51,249 bases of DNA from UBA970 sp049419605 (GTDB lineage Bacteria > Bacillota_I > Bacilli_A > RFN20 > CAG-826), in assembly GCA_049419605.1 (NCBI GenBank), contig JBMSKF010000009.1, forward strand, positions 1 to 51,249, given 5' to 3'. The notes beneath the pieces were generated by a model. That model did no database searches and was not told where the DNA came from. It was given only the letters and a program-made list of their open reading frames with translations. Of the stretch, positions 16,060 through 24,470 are shown in pieces. Position numbers and translations under genes: made by a program. Every line of letters begins with the position of its first letter. The first letter of the stretch is position 1.

Positions 16060-17528
16060 CGCTTTGATCCTAAATGAACTTTGGCTTGTTTCATCATTAA
16101 ATCTTTTTCGGTTGGTGACATTTTTTCTAAAACTTTCACCATCATACTCATTCTAGGATTACTTCGAAGTTTAGAAGATTTTTGATTGATGTAATGCCAA
16201 TAAAGACTATTAAAAGGGCATGCTTTTTCACCGGTTTTTAATTTGACTTGGTAAGGGCATGAATCGCAATAATTTGACATCTTATGAATGTAGGCACCAC
16301 TAGAAATGTATGGTTTTGTTGCCATTTTTCCACCATCTGCATGGAGTCCCATTCCCAAAACATTGGCGGCCACAACCCATTCCGATGAATCGATATACAT
16401 TTCGTTAAACCATCGGTTAACTTCCTGAGGTGAAACTTCTGCAAGATTGGCATAATTACTTAAGATCATTAGTCTTTGAATGTGATGGTTATAACCATGG
16501 TCTATTGTTTCTTGAATGGTAGTTTTTAAACATGCCATGTTGGTGTTCGCATCATAATAAAAGTTGGGTAAAGCTGCATCGTGTTTAAAGTGATTGACAT
16601 TAAGATAATCAGGGCCTAATACAAGATAAACACCACGAATATATTCTCGCCAACCTAAAATTTGTCTAATAAAACCCTCGGTTGCAGCTAAAGGGGCTTT
16701 GCCATTTTGATAAGCTCGTTCAGCCTCTTTGATGACTTCGATAGGGCTTAATAAACCAAGGTTGATGGAGCTAGATACTAATGAGTGGGACATCCATGGA
16801 TCGTTAACTAACATCGCATCTTGATGCGTGCCGAAAGTTGCTAATCGATGATGGATGAAATGGTCCAATGCTTTTAAGGCATCTTTACGTGTCACTGGGT
16901 ATGCAAAGGAGTCGATGTTTCCAGGGTGATTTGAAAATTGACTTTGAACCTTTTGCATGGCGGAACGTGTGAAAGCATCAGGTTTAAACCATAAAGGAGG
17001 GACAAACGTTAACCCCTTTGTTGGTCCTTGGCGATTTTCAGAATCGAAAGAATACTGTTTGCCAACGGGTTGGTCTCCATCCATTAGAATGGAAAACTTT
17101 TTTCTGAATTGTTGATAAAGTGGATCTAATTTCCAAGATTTATTGGACGGTAAATATTGTTTCCATTCTTTTTCACTGATTAAAAATAAAGGATCTTCAA
17201 GTTGGATGAGGTTGGTTTGATGTTCAAGCCAAACCTTCTCATAAAAATTAGTGGGTGTGTAACACACCACTTGCTGAAGACCTTTTAAACCCTCATGAAA
17301 TAAAGGGGATTCAATGAGCCTTGTTTTCCAACCAGCTTGCTTTAATTCTTCGATGCGATGGGCCACTGCAGAAAAATGCAGGACCAATCGTTGTTGATGA
17401 AATTGGTACACTGTCCATTGATCTCTTGAATCAATAAAAATAATTTCATCTGTCTTCGGATTAAGCTTTGCTTGCTCCACATAGGAAGGATGAAGTTGAT
17501 GGGAAAATAATAATAGTGAGCGTTTCAT
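16056..17528 (-). CDS. FeS-BCP (PhrB-like) photolyase
   Basis: A 490-residue member of the prokaryotic Fe-S photolyase/cryptochrome family, named for A. tumefaciens PhrB, a (6-4) photolyase with FAD, one [4Fe-4S] cluster and a 6,7-dimethyl-8-ribityllumazine antenna. All four cluster cysteines are present: C in MACLKTT, then YCDSCPY and KACPFN. Their spacing is 88, 3 and 13 residues, identical to PhrB 350/438/441/454. The block GYNHHIQRLMILSNYANL and the EWVVAANVLGMG helix are family hallmarks. ATG 17528 is preferred over an in-frame TTG at 17537. The gene is divergent from ribD with only 37 bp between starts, which suggests shared control and a chromophore link. Confidence 0.93.
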   Translation of the reverse strand: MKRSLLLFSHQLHPSYVEQAKLNPKTDEIIFIDSRDQWTVYQFHQQRLVLHFSAVAHRIEELKQAGWKTRLIESPLFHEGLKGLQQVVCYTPTNFYEKVWLEHQTNLIQLEDPLFLISEKEWKQYLPSNKSWKLDPLYQQFRKKFSILMDGDQPVGKQYSFDSENRQGPTKGLTFVPPLWFKPDAFTRSAMQKVQSQFSNHPGNIDSFAYPVTRKDALKALDHFIHHRLATFGTHQDAMLVNDPWMSHSLVSSSINLGLLSPIEVIKEAERAYQNGKAPLAATEGFIRQILGWREYIRGVYLVLGPDYLNVNHFKHDAALPNFYYDANTNMACLKTTIQETIDHGYNHHIQRLMILSNYANLAEVSPQEVNRWFNEMYIDSSEWVVAANVLGMGLHADGGKMATKPYISSGAYIHKMSNYCDSCPYQVKLKTGEKACPFNSLYWHYINQKSSKLRSNPRMSMMVKVLEKMSPTEKDLMMKQAKVHLGSKR

Positions 17529-17565
17529 CTCTATCAATGTAGCACAAGTAGTATGATGAATTCAT

Positions 17566-18306
17566 ATGGATGCTATCGTTGAAACTGAATTATTACAATT
17601 AATCAAGGAGATGAAAGATTTTTCAAAAAATCAATCTCAAAATCGACCTTGGATTACCCTTAGTTTTGGCATGTCCCTTGATGGCAAAATTGCTACTTAC
17701 ACTGGGGATTCTAAATATATCTCTGGCCCTTTAACCCGAGATTTTGTTCATGAACTTCGTCATCGTCATGATGGCATTCTCGTTGGTATTAATACGGTTC
17801 AACTTGATCATCCTTTATTGACGACCCGCTTTAAAGATCGGCAAGGTAAAAATCCTCAACGCATTATTTTAGATTCTCATTTACGAATAGCATTGAATGA
17901 ACCGATGGTTGAATCTGCTACGCATACACCCACCATCATTGTGACCAAAGCAGATCAACATGCAGAAAAAATAGCCGCCTTAATCAAGTTAGGTGTCATG
18001 GTGCTATTAGATCCAACACCTTCAAGAACGATTGATTTAAATTGGTTGATGGCAACTTTAAAAAAGATGAACATCGCCTCACTCCTTGTTGAAGGTGGTG
18101 GCACGATTCATGAAAGTTTTATCAAAGAAGGTTTTTTTGATTGTATTTATGCTCAAATTTCCCCCGTTATTATCGGAGGTAAAGATGCGAAGACACCGGT
18201 TGAGGGTCAAGGATTTGCCAACTTATCTGAAGCAAGTCATGTTGCGTTTAGCAACCATTTCAAATTAGGCAACGATATAATTGTCGTATCGAAGAAAGGG
18301 CGCTAG
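17566..18306 (+). CDS. Stand-alone RibD C-terminal reductase domain
   Basis: 246 residues. After a 27-residue N-terminal extension comes the RibD_C fold: RPWITLSFGMSLDGKIAT, GDSKYISG, LRHRHDGILVGINTVQLDHPLLTTR and the NADPH-binding LLVEGGGTIHESF. In bifunctional RibD this domain follows a cytidine-deaminase-like domain; that half is absent. The expected reaction is NADPH reduction of the ribosyl to a ribityl side chain on the pyrimidine made by GTP cyclohydrolase II. Stand-alone reductases acting before deamination are known in archaea and fungi. A TATGAT sits 8 nt before the ATG with no ribosome site, suggesting a leaderless start. It lies 14 nt before the RibBA-like gene. Confidence 0.88.
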   Translation: MDAIVETELLQLIKEMKDFSKNQSQNRPWITLSFGMSLDGKIATYTGDSKYISGPLTRDFVHELRHRHDGILVGINTVQLDHPLLTTRFKDRQGKNPQRIILDSHLRIALNEPMVESATHTPTIIVTKADQHAEKIAALIKLGVMVLLDPTPSRTIDLNWLMATLKKMNIASLLVEGGGTIHESFIKEGFFDCIYAQISPVIIGGKDAKTPVEGQGFANLSEASHVAFSNHFKLGNDIIVVSKKGR

Positions 18307-18320
18307 GTAATTTAAAGTCT

Positions 18321-19532
18321 ATGCTTAAATTTTTGTCAGTTATCGAAGCCGTTCAACGGTTACAATCAGGTGAAAAACTTTTACTTGTCGATGACGAAAA
18401 ATTAGATTCACCCGCTCATTATGCTCAACTAGCAGAATCTGCCATCAAACATAATAAAGTGCAAATGCTCCATGCAGTCCCTGGTATGGTGATGCTTTCT
18501 TTAGGCTTTGATAAATATGCGACGATCACCAATTCTTTAAAGGATACGAATAATGACTTTATCATTCCGATGTCAACATTAGGTGCAGTTGATTTGGGAT
18601 ATGCTTTAAATGCTCAATTCTTTGAATCGATGATCAAAACTTTGATTTCACCCAATGCGACACATGAAAATTTTAGATTTGATGTCGGGTATCAAACGTA
18701 TCCTGTTAAATTAGGTGGAACTTTAAAAAAGGCATCTCCTTTTGAAGCAATTATTGATCTAGCTTATTTAGCAAAAGTAGAACCTGTTGGCATTGTTATT
18801 CCTAGTTGCGACAGTGTAGGTCGATTATTGACGGGTCACCAACTCAATCAAGTTGCCGATGAAATCCCAGCGCTTTCGATTGCAGATTTAATTGCCTTCC
18901 GTCGCCAACAAGAATCTTATATCGAACGCATTGCCACTGCGGAAATGCCTACCAAACATGGGGTGTTTAAAATGGTGGGATTCGTCAACAAACTTAATGG
19001 TGAACACCATGTAGCCCTCGTTAAAGGTGATGTGACAACCGATGAACCTGTGTTGGTGCGTGTGCATTCAGAATGTTTGACTGGAGACGCCTTTGGCTCG
19101 CAACGTTGTGATTGTGGTCAACAATTACAAGCGGCTCTAAAACGAATTGAAAAACAAGGAAGAGGCATTCTTCTCTACATGCGTCAAGAAGGTCGTGGTA
19201 TTGGTTTAATTAATAAAATTCGCGCGTATGCCCTTCAAGATATGGGTTTAGATACAGTTGAAGCAAACTTAGCATTAGGTTTTGCTGAAGATCTAAGAGA
19301 ATATGGCATCGGGGCTCAAATTCTAAAACATTTAGGCGTATCTAAAATTAAACTCATGACGAATAATCCTACTAAAATCAGATCCTTATCTGGTTTTGGA
19401 ATCGAAATCGTCGACCGCATAAAAATTCAATTAAACCATCATGAACGGACTGAATTTTATTTGAAAACTAAACAAGATAAAATGGGCCATATGATTAAGA
19501 TTAAGGCAAAGTCAAGAACACCCAAGGCTTGA
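18321..19532 (+). CDS. ribA: GTP cyclohydrolase II with degenerate DHBP synthase half
   Basis: A 403-residue RibBA-shaped protein. The C-terminal GTP cyclohydrolase II half is intact: Zn ligands in CLTGDAFGSQRCDCG, then RQEGRGIGL and a normal length. The N-terminal half keeps the RibB outline (VDDE near 23, FEAIIDLAYLAKV, ALSIADLIAFR), but the catalytic RENEGD block reads LDSPAH, the substrate loop TTGVSA reads DLGYAL, and GHTEA reads SPFEA. Synthesis of 3,4-dihydroxy-2-butanone 4-phosphate therefore looks lost. The retained activity would open GTP to the diaminopyrimidine that the upstream RibD domain reduces. No lumazine or riboflavin synthase is in the window. It is followed by a cre-like site and a terminator. 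Confidence 0.9.
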   Translation: MLKFLSVIEAVQRLQSGEKLLLVDDEKLDSPAHYAQLAESAIKHNKVQMLHAVPGMVMLSLGFDKYATITNSLKDTNNDFIIPMSTLGAVDLGYALNAQFFESMIKTLISPNATHENFRFDVGYQTYPVKLGGTLKKASPFEAIIDLAYLAKVEPVGIVIPSCDSVGRLLTGHQLNQVADEIPALSIADLIAFRRQQESYIERIATAEMPTKHGVFKMVGFVNKLNGEHHVALVKGDVTTDEPVLVRVHSECLTGDAFGSQRCDCGQQLQAALKRIEKQGRGILLYMRQEGRGIGLINKIRAYALQDMGLDTVEANLALGFAEDLREYGIGAQILKHLGVSKIKLMTNNPTKIRSLSGFGIEIVDRIKIQLNHHERTEFYLKTKQDKMGHMIKIKAKSRTPKA

Positions 19533-19544
19533 AAACGCTTTTAT
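19529..19544 (+). promoter_or_regulatory. cre-like site upstream of the rnf operon
   Basis: TTGAAAACGCTTTTAT matches WTGNAARCGNWWWCAW with one mismatch (T for C at position 14). It overlaps the ribA stop codon and lies about 46 bp before the rnfC -10. Confidence 0.45.
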
Positions 19545-19558
19545 ACATTCTTTCCTAG

Positions 19559-19587
19559 AAAAGGGGTATGCTAATCCCCTTTTTTTG
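19559..19587 (+). terminator. Intrinsic terminator of ribD-ribA
   Basis: Stem AAAAGGGG/CCCCTTTT with a 9-nt loop and a long T-run. The frame-open extension of rnfC would start inside this hairpin, which argues for the later rnfC start. Confidence 0.85.
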
Positions 19588-19589
19588 TT

Positions 19590-19595
19590 TATACT
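19590..19595 (+). promoter_or_regulatory. rnf operon -10 box, leaderless configuration
   Basis: TATACT lies 8 nt before the rnfC ATG. There is no ribosome binding site between, so transcription probably starts at or next to the ATG. The -35 region falls in the terminator loop and is weak. Confidence 0.45.
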
Positions 19596-19603
19596 TTGGG
19601 TGT

Positions 19604-20926
19604 ATGAATTTAAACCTTTTTACCGCATTAAAACCACTTCATATAGACGGTCGTAAAGAAAAGAGCTCTCATCAATCGATTTTAGAATTACCTGAAAAAG
19701 TTAAGCAATTGATTTATATTCCATTAGTAGGTCCGAATGGTGTTGATATCGAACTAAAAGTAACGCTTGGTGATGCTGTCAAAGTTGGTCAAGTCATCGG
19801 CATCCGTAAGGACATGTATGTCCCTTTCTTTAGTAGTGTTTCAGGAAAAATCATTAAAAAAGAAGATTATTATCATCCTTTAGTAGGACGTGCCGTTCCT
19901 CATTTCGTTATTGAAAATGATCATCAATATCAAGCAAAATATCCTTTACAACCTTTATCAATCGAACCAACACGAGACCAAATCATCCAGCAAATCAAAG
20001 AAGGTGGTTTGACAGGTTTAGGGGGTTCAGGTTTTCCAACTTACTTTAAATATCAATCAGCGAAAGATGTCGAATATGTGTTAATCAATGGGGTTGAATG
20101 TGAACCTTATTTATCCACCGATTATCAAGCTGCGCAAATGTATGCAGAAGAAGTTTTACAAGGTTCTGAATATTTCCGAATCGCTGCCCAAGCCCAAAAG
20201 GTTATCATTGCATTCAAACAAACTAAAATTGCGATTAAAGAAGCATTGCAACCTTATCTTTCTCAATTTCCACATATTGAAATTCGTTCTGTTCCTGATG
20301 TATATCCCATGGGTTGGGAACGGACACTTGTCCGCACGGTTTTACATCGTGAATATGATAAGTTTCCTTTAGAAGCTAAAGTCATCGTTTCAAATTTAAC
20401 ATCGGCGATTGCACTTCATCAACTCGTAAAATTTGGCAAACCGGTCATGGAAAGAATTCTCACTCTTTCTGGCGCTGGCCTACATCAAGATATCAACGTG
20501 AAAGTGCCGGTTGGTATGTTAATGTCGGATGTTGTAAACGCAATCGGCGGATATGCAATGGACCAAGTTACCGCATTTATTGGCGGTCCTATGTCAGCAA
20601 AAGCAGTGAAGGATGATCGTTTTTCAGTTCAACCCCATTTTGGTGGATTTACTGTTCTGGCTCCCATTGCTTCTCAAGAAGAAACTTGTTTACGATGTGG
20701 GGCATGTACTAGCAACTGCCCAGCCAATTTACAACCGATCGAAATCAAACTTGCACTGGATAGTCAAAATACCGCAAGACTATTAAAACTCGATGCGATG
20801 AAATGCGTGGAATGTGGAATTTGTACTTATGTGTGCCCTTCAAAAATTGAAGTCACAGAGGCTGTGCGCTTAGCGAAAACGAAAACCCGGATTGAATTGG
20901 CGAAACAATTGGTAAAAGCATCATGA
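19604..20926 (+). CDS. rnfC: Rnf-type complex subunit C (Fe-S, NADH-side)
   Basis: A 440-residue RnfC. The N-terminal barrel-sandwich region (about 1-110) contains VTLGDAVKVGQVIG. The NADH/FMN-binding domain has GGLTGLGGSGFPTYFK and INGVECEPYLSTD (RnfC/Nqo1-like), and an SLBB region follows. The C-terminal ferredoxin domain has two [4Fe-4S] motifs, CLRCGACTSNCP (near 363) and CVECGICTYVCP (near 403). In known Rnf it passes electrons between NAD(H) and the ferredoxin-like RnfB. No RnfB is encoded here, so its partner is unclear. ATG 19604 is chosen because the longer frame starts inside the upstream terminator. The stop overlaps rnfD by ATGA. Confidence 0.92.
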   Translation: MNLNLFTALKPLHIDGRKEKSSHQSILELPEKVKQLIYIPLVGPNGVDIELKVTLGDAVKVGQVIGIRKDMYVPFFSSVSGKIIKKEDYYHPLVGRAVPHFVIENDHQYQAKYPLQPLSIEPTRDQIIQQIKEGGLTGLGGSGFPTYFKYQSAKDVEYVLINGVECEPYLSTDYQAAQMYAEEVLQGSEYFRIAAQAQKVIIAFKQTKIAIKEALQPYLSQFPHIEIRSVPDVYPMGWERTLVRTVLHREYDKFPLEAKVIVSNLTSAIALHQLVKFGKPVMERILTLSGAGLHQDINVKVPVGMLMSDVVNAIGGYAMDQVTAFIGGPMSAKAVKDDRFSVQPHFGGFTVLAPIASQEETCLRCGACTSNCPANLQPIEIKLALDSQNTARLLKLDAMKCVECGICTYVCPSKIEVTEAVRLAKTKTRIELAKQLVKAS

Positions 20927-22737
20927 CAACATTTGTAACATCTCCAGGACCATTTTTGAGAAATCCAGTTGCGCAAACTAAACGAGCGATGCGTGATTAT
21001 ACGCTTGGATTAATTGGGTTATTTATATTTTCAATTGCTTTTCATGGTTTGACGCACGGAATCGAATATGCAGTCAAAGGCATCGGGATGATGGTGACGT
21101 CTTTGATAGTGACATTACTTGCCGATCTTTTTGTTGCAGCTCTTCGTTATCAACATCAGAATGGTCGATTAATTCCTTATTTTATTACTTTTGTTAAAAA
21201 GCATTATTCTTATGTAACAGCGGTAATTTTGACACTGACTCTACCGATTGGTACTCCCTATTATGTTTTAATTTTAGGTAATTTATTTTCCACCCTCCTT
21301 GTCAAATATACCTTTGGTGGATTTGGCATGAACATTTTCAACCCTGCGGCATTCGGGAGAATTTTTGTGGGTCTTGCTTTTGGCGGGCAACTGACTGCTT
21401 ACTTAGATCGTATTCAAGATGTGCCTAGTTTATCGCAAACTGGACAAACGATTACCACTGTTTTCGCAAGTACATACCCAAATTGGATTGCGAGTAATCT
21501 TGAAGGAATGCCAGTCAATTCTTTATGGCAACTAATTTTAGGAAATTATTCTGGGGCATTAGGGGAAACTTCTGTTTTATTAATCGTCATCTTAGGTTCG
21601 ATTCTTACCATTTTGAAAGCTCATAATTGGCGTCCTACCGTTTTCTTTTTATTTACCGTTTGGTTTGGTGCGTTCGGGATTGCGCTTGCCCATCAAATCA
21701 ATCCGCTTTGGTATGCTTTTACATTTGTGAGTTTAGGTTCTGTGTTTTTTGGTGGCATGTTCATGTTAACGGATCCTGTTACATCCCCAACTTCAAACTT
21801 TGGTAAATCATTGATTGGCGTAATTGCGGGTATCGTTGTCCTGTTAGTGAGAACGCAAACCTCACTTCCAGAAGGTATGGTATATGGCATTGCTGTCGCG
21901 AATTTAGTTTCCCCAGTGATTGATCACTATACAGTTGGTCTTACTTCACAATTCCTGAAACAACGGTATGCTTTATTAAGTGGCCTGATGGTCTTTGCAG
22001 TCGGGGTTACGGTATTACCCACGCTTGTAGTGGCTGAAACCAACTCTTCACCATCTTCAAGTGAAGTAGTGGTGATTCCTTATGCAACATATCGTGGTCG
22101 TTATACTGGGTATTTTCATGAATATGATGAAAATCCGACCGAATTAATTGTTGATGTTGGTGTCGATCGTGAATTCCACATTGTAAAACTTGATCTCATT
22201 CAAGGCATCACGAGTAGTGAGTACACCTCTATTTGGCAATCTTCTAAGCAAAGTATTTTGAATCAGTATCTTGCCATGAATGTGAAGACGCTACTTGAAA
22301 TTGATGAGATGAATATCCCAGAAAATCTCACCATTACCGGCGCGTCGACAACCACGTCAAGATTACTAAAAGCCATGCAACAAGCATTTGAAAATATCAT
22401 CATATTAGAAGGATCAGCATCCAGTTATGCTTGTGATGAATGTGATGAACCAGACACAGTCCAAACCATCATTTATGTTGATGAAACGAATGATGAAATT
22501 CAAGGGATTGACGTTTCTGGCATTCTAGCAACCAGTCAACCCTACTTAGGGGTCGTTCAAAATGAACTTGAAGATGTTTTAGATTATTTTATTGGTATGA
22601 CAGTTTTAGACGTTTTAAATTTATCAGCCTCCGGACCTCTTTATCCAAATTTCAATCCGACTGGAAGTGGAGCGACGATAAGTTTCACTCGCATCTTTGA
22701 TGCAATTTTAAATACACTTGGAGCATATTATGGCTAA
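20923..22737 (+). CDS. rnfD: Rnf-type complex subunit D with extra FMN-binding region
   Basis: A 604-residue protein. Residues 1-370 are a typical RnfD membrane domain of about ten helices, with FGGFGMNIFNPAAFGR, MLTDPVTSPTSNFGK and LVSPVIDHYT. A further 230 residues follow that ordinary RnfD (about 320-350 residues) lacks. They appear extracytoplasmic and resemble two FMN_bind repeats, each ending in an ApbE-type attachment motif: ITGASTTTSRL (Ser475) and GSGATISFTR (Thr585). This would add two covalent flavins. The usual RnfD membrane-domain acceptor is not clear; TGQT near residue 170 is the nearest match. The gene overlaps rnfG by 8 nt. The extension carries a CDECDE segment (about 505), possibly a disulfide or metal site. 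Confidence 0.88.
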   Translation: MTTFVTSPGPFLRNPVAQTKRAMRDYTLGLIGLFIFSIAFHGLTHGIEYAVKGIGMMVTSLIVTLLADLFVAALRYQHQNGRLIPYFITFVKKHYSYVTAVILTLTLPIGTPYYVLILGNLFSTLLVKYTFGGFGMNIFNPAAFGRIFVGLAFGGQLTAYLDRIQDVPSLSQTGQTITTVFASTYPNWIASNLEGMPVNSLWQLILGNYSGALGETSVLLIVILGSILTILKAHNWRPTVFFLFTVWFGAFGIALAHQINPLWYAFTFVSLGSVFFGGMFMLTDPVTSPTSNFGKSLIGVIAGIVVLLVRTQTSLPEGMVYGIAVANLVSPVIDHYTVGLTSQFLKQRYALLSGLMVFAVGVTVLPTLVVAETNSSPSSSEVVVIPYATYRGRYTGYFHEYDENPTELIVDVGVDREFHIVKLDLIQGITSSEYTSIWQSSKQSILNQYLAMNVKTLLEIDEMNIPENLTITGASTTTSRLLKAMQQAFENIIILEGSASSYACDECDEPDTVQTIIYVDETNDEIQGIDVSGILATSQPYLGVVQNELEDVLDYFIGMTVLDVLNLSASGPLYPNFNPTGSGATISFTRIFDAILNTLGAYYG

Positions 22738-23275
22738 ACCTCTTCCGTCTTTTATCACGGTTGGATTGACTGCTATTACAGCTTTTTCTATTTTATTTGT
22801 AACGCAATTCCTCACGCAACCCATTCTTGAAAATCGAGAAAATCAAGTTTATTTAGACTTATTGGACTTGAATAGTTTTTCAGGTTATACGTTAGGCGAA
22901 TTCGAAACTGCCACTGGAGAATTATTGGAAGCAGGCATTCAACGTTATCGGACTTATAGGATGGAAAATCAAATCGTTGCCATGACTTATGAAGTCAACA
23001 CGAATGGATATGCTTCGGGTTTACAATTTCAAATTGGAATACGTGAAGGTATTATTCGCCAATTGCTTGTGATGCAACATAATGAGACGACTGGATATGG
23101 CGCCGATGCTTTATTGGAATTTCCTGATGCGATGAATGGATTACCATTAAATGATACCAATGCTTGGACTGCTGAATTAGTCAGTGTGTCCACGGGTGCA
23201 ACCTTTACGCGTCGAGGGATTGTGCTTAGTTTAACTGCCATTCAGGCGGATTATGCTTCTAGAATAGGAACCTAA
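22730..23275 (+). CDS. rnfG: Rnf-type complex subunit G (covalent FMN)
   Basis: 181 residues. One N-terminal membrane anchor (about 8-32) is followed by an extracytoplasmic FMN_bind domain. The attachment motif VSTGATFTRRG places the FMN-bearing Thr at about residue 158. ApbE, encoded four genes later, would attach FMN through a phosphoester. RnfG normally relays electrons between RnfD and the membrane core on the outer side. ATG 22730 is chosen over TTG 22718 because GGAG at 22719-22722 is then 7 nt upstream. The gene overlaps the end of rnfD. Confidence 0.9.
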   Translation: MAKPLPSFITVGLTAITAFSILFVTQFLTQPILENRENQVYLDLLDLNSFSGYTLGEFETATGELLEAGIQRYRTYRMENQIVAMTYEVNTNGYASGLQFQIGIREGIIRQLLVMQHNETTGYGADALLEFPDAMNGLPLNDTNAWTAELVSVSTGATFTRRGIVLSLTAIQADYASRIGT

Positions 23276-23276
23276 T

Positions 23277-23900
23277 ATGAAAGCATTTAAAGAAGCGCTG
23301 AAGTCCCAACATTTAATTCTATCTTTAGGGTTAGGGATTTTTATCTTATTAGCCGGTGGTGTATCCTTCACGAGTGCTTGGATGATGACGCTTGCTTTGT
23401 TTTTTAACTTATTTTTATCCACGAGTATTTTGTATGTTCTAAAAAATCAATTTCAGGAAGAAAATAAGTGGATTCTTATCATGATCGTGATGGCAAGTGT
23501 TGCTACGTTTGTCCAAATGGTCGCCGTTGCTTATCTACCCGGTTGGACGGTTGGTTTAGGCGAAATTTTACCTTTTATTGCGATTAGTGGCTTGGTTTTG
23601 GCGAGAATAGAAACGGTGGTCATGACCGAGACTTATGCAAATCTTTTTTGGAATACGCTTGGTTCCGTTATCGGATTTGCTTCCTTAGTTTTACCCATTG
23701 GTCTTTTCGCAGATTTTTTAGGATTAGGCATGATTCAATTCGCCAATCCATTCTCCGTCAATGAAATGCTATTTCAATTTGAAATGTTAAGTGAATCGTT
23801 GAGGATGCCTATCTTTCAAGGTAGTCAAAGGGCCATTGGTATCTTACTCCTTGCCTCCCTTTGGATTGCACTTGTTCAAAGACTTCGAGGTAATCCATGA
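23277..23900 (+). CDS. rnfE: Rnf-type complex subunit E, cysteine-free
   Basis: A 207-residue integral membrane protein with about six helices, placed between rnfG and rnfA as in canonical rnf operons. The LGEILPFIAISGLVLARIET segment aligns with the RnfE/NqrD block LGIFIPLIVVNCIILGRAEA and replaces the conserved Cys by Gly. The first-helix LLGLCP block reads LGLGIF. The protein has no cysteine. In Rnf and NQR these half-helix cysteines, with those of RnfA/NqrE, hold an intramembrane Fe or [2Fe-2S] centre, so this subunit cannot bind it. Overall similarity is weak and assignment leans on this block and on synteny. It overlaps rnfA by 4 nt (ATGA). Confidence 0.8.
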   Translation: MKAFKEALKSQHLILSLGLGIFILLAGGVSFTSAWMMTLALFFNLFLSTSILYVLKNQFQEENKWILIMIVMASVATFVQMVAVAYLPGWTVGLGEILPFIAISGLVLARIETVVMTETYANLFWNTLGSVIGFASLVLPIGLFADFLGLGMIQFANPFSVNEMLFQFEMLSESLRMPIFQGSQRAIGILLLASLWIALVQRLRGNP

Positions 23901-24469
23901 TGAATATCGTGAATATTTTTTTAGTCGGCCTTATTGGTGGTAACATTGTCCTCACTCAATTCATCGACATTTCATTATTGAGAAATTTAAGAAAGTTGGA
24001 TGTTGCCTTCGTGGTTGGCTTAGTGATGGTTGATGTTAGTTTGCTAAGTGGCCTTATCTTTTATGGGGTGTATTATGGATTGTTGATTCCGCTTGATTTA
24101 ACGTTTTTATCATTTATCAGTGCAGTTTTGATTGTGGCGGGTGTGAGTCAAATCGAAGCTTGGATTGTAAAAAAGTTTTTCCCAACATGGTTTGAAAAAT
24201 ATGGGTTTTATTTACCTTTGGTAACAACCAATGCCGTGATTACGTATATCTTAATGACCGCGATACCTTCCACATTGAATCTATGGGATATCATCGCAAC
24301 ATCGTTGGCAGTTCCTATAGGATTTGTTATGATAAATATGCTTTTGGTTATCTATCAAGAACGCCTTGAGCGCACAAGCCGAATTCCCAAACCATTTCAA
24401 GGATTAAGTATGACGTTTATTATCCTTGCTTTAATGGCCATGGCGTTGATCGGATTAGGAGGACTTTAA
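23897..24469 (+). CDS. rnfA: Rnf-type complex subunit A, cysteine-free
   Basis: A 190-residue, six-helix membrane protein. GNIVLTQFIDISLL aligns with RnfA NNFVLVKFLGLCPF and YLPLVTTNAVIT with FLPLITTNCAVLG. Both conserved cysteines are replaced (Ser and Ala), and no cysteine occurs anywhere in the protein. The C-terminal PKPFQGLSMTFIILALMAMALIG matches the family ending. With RnfE it normally forms the pseudo-symmetric core carrying the membrane Fe-S centre and the ion path. Here the core is expected to be Fe-free. An AGGAGG for the next gene lies at its 3' end. Confidence 0.87.
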   Translation: MMNIVNIFLVGLIGGNIVLTQFIDISLLRNLRKLDVAFVVGLVMVDVSLLSGLIFYGVYYGLLIPLDLTFLSFISAVLIVAGVSQIEAWIVKKFFPTWFEKYGFYLPLVTTNAVITYILMTAIPSTLNLWDIIATSLAVPIGFVMINMLLVIYQERLERTSRIPKPFQGLSMTFIILALMAMALIGLGGL

Positions 24470-24470
24470 T

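Noticed and set aside
19568..19603. Longer rnfC starting at 19568
   Set aside because: It would start inside the loop of the ribA terminator; the family N-terminus begins near ATG 19604.
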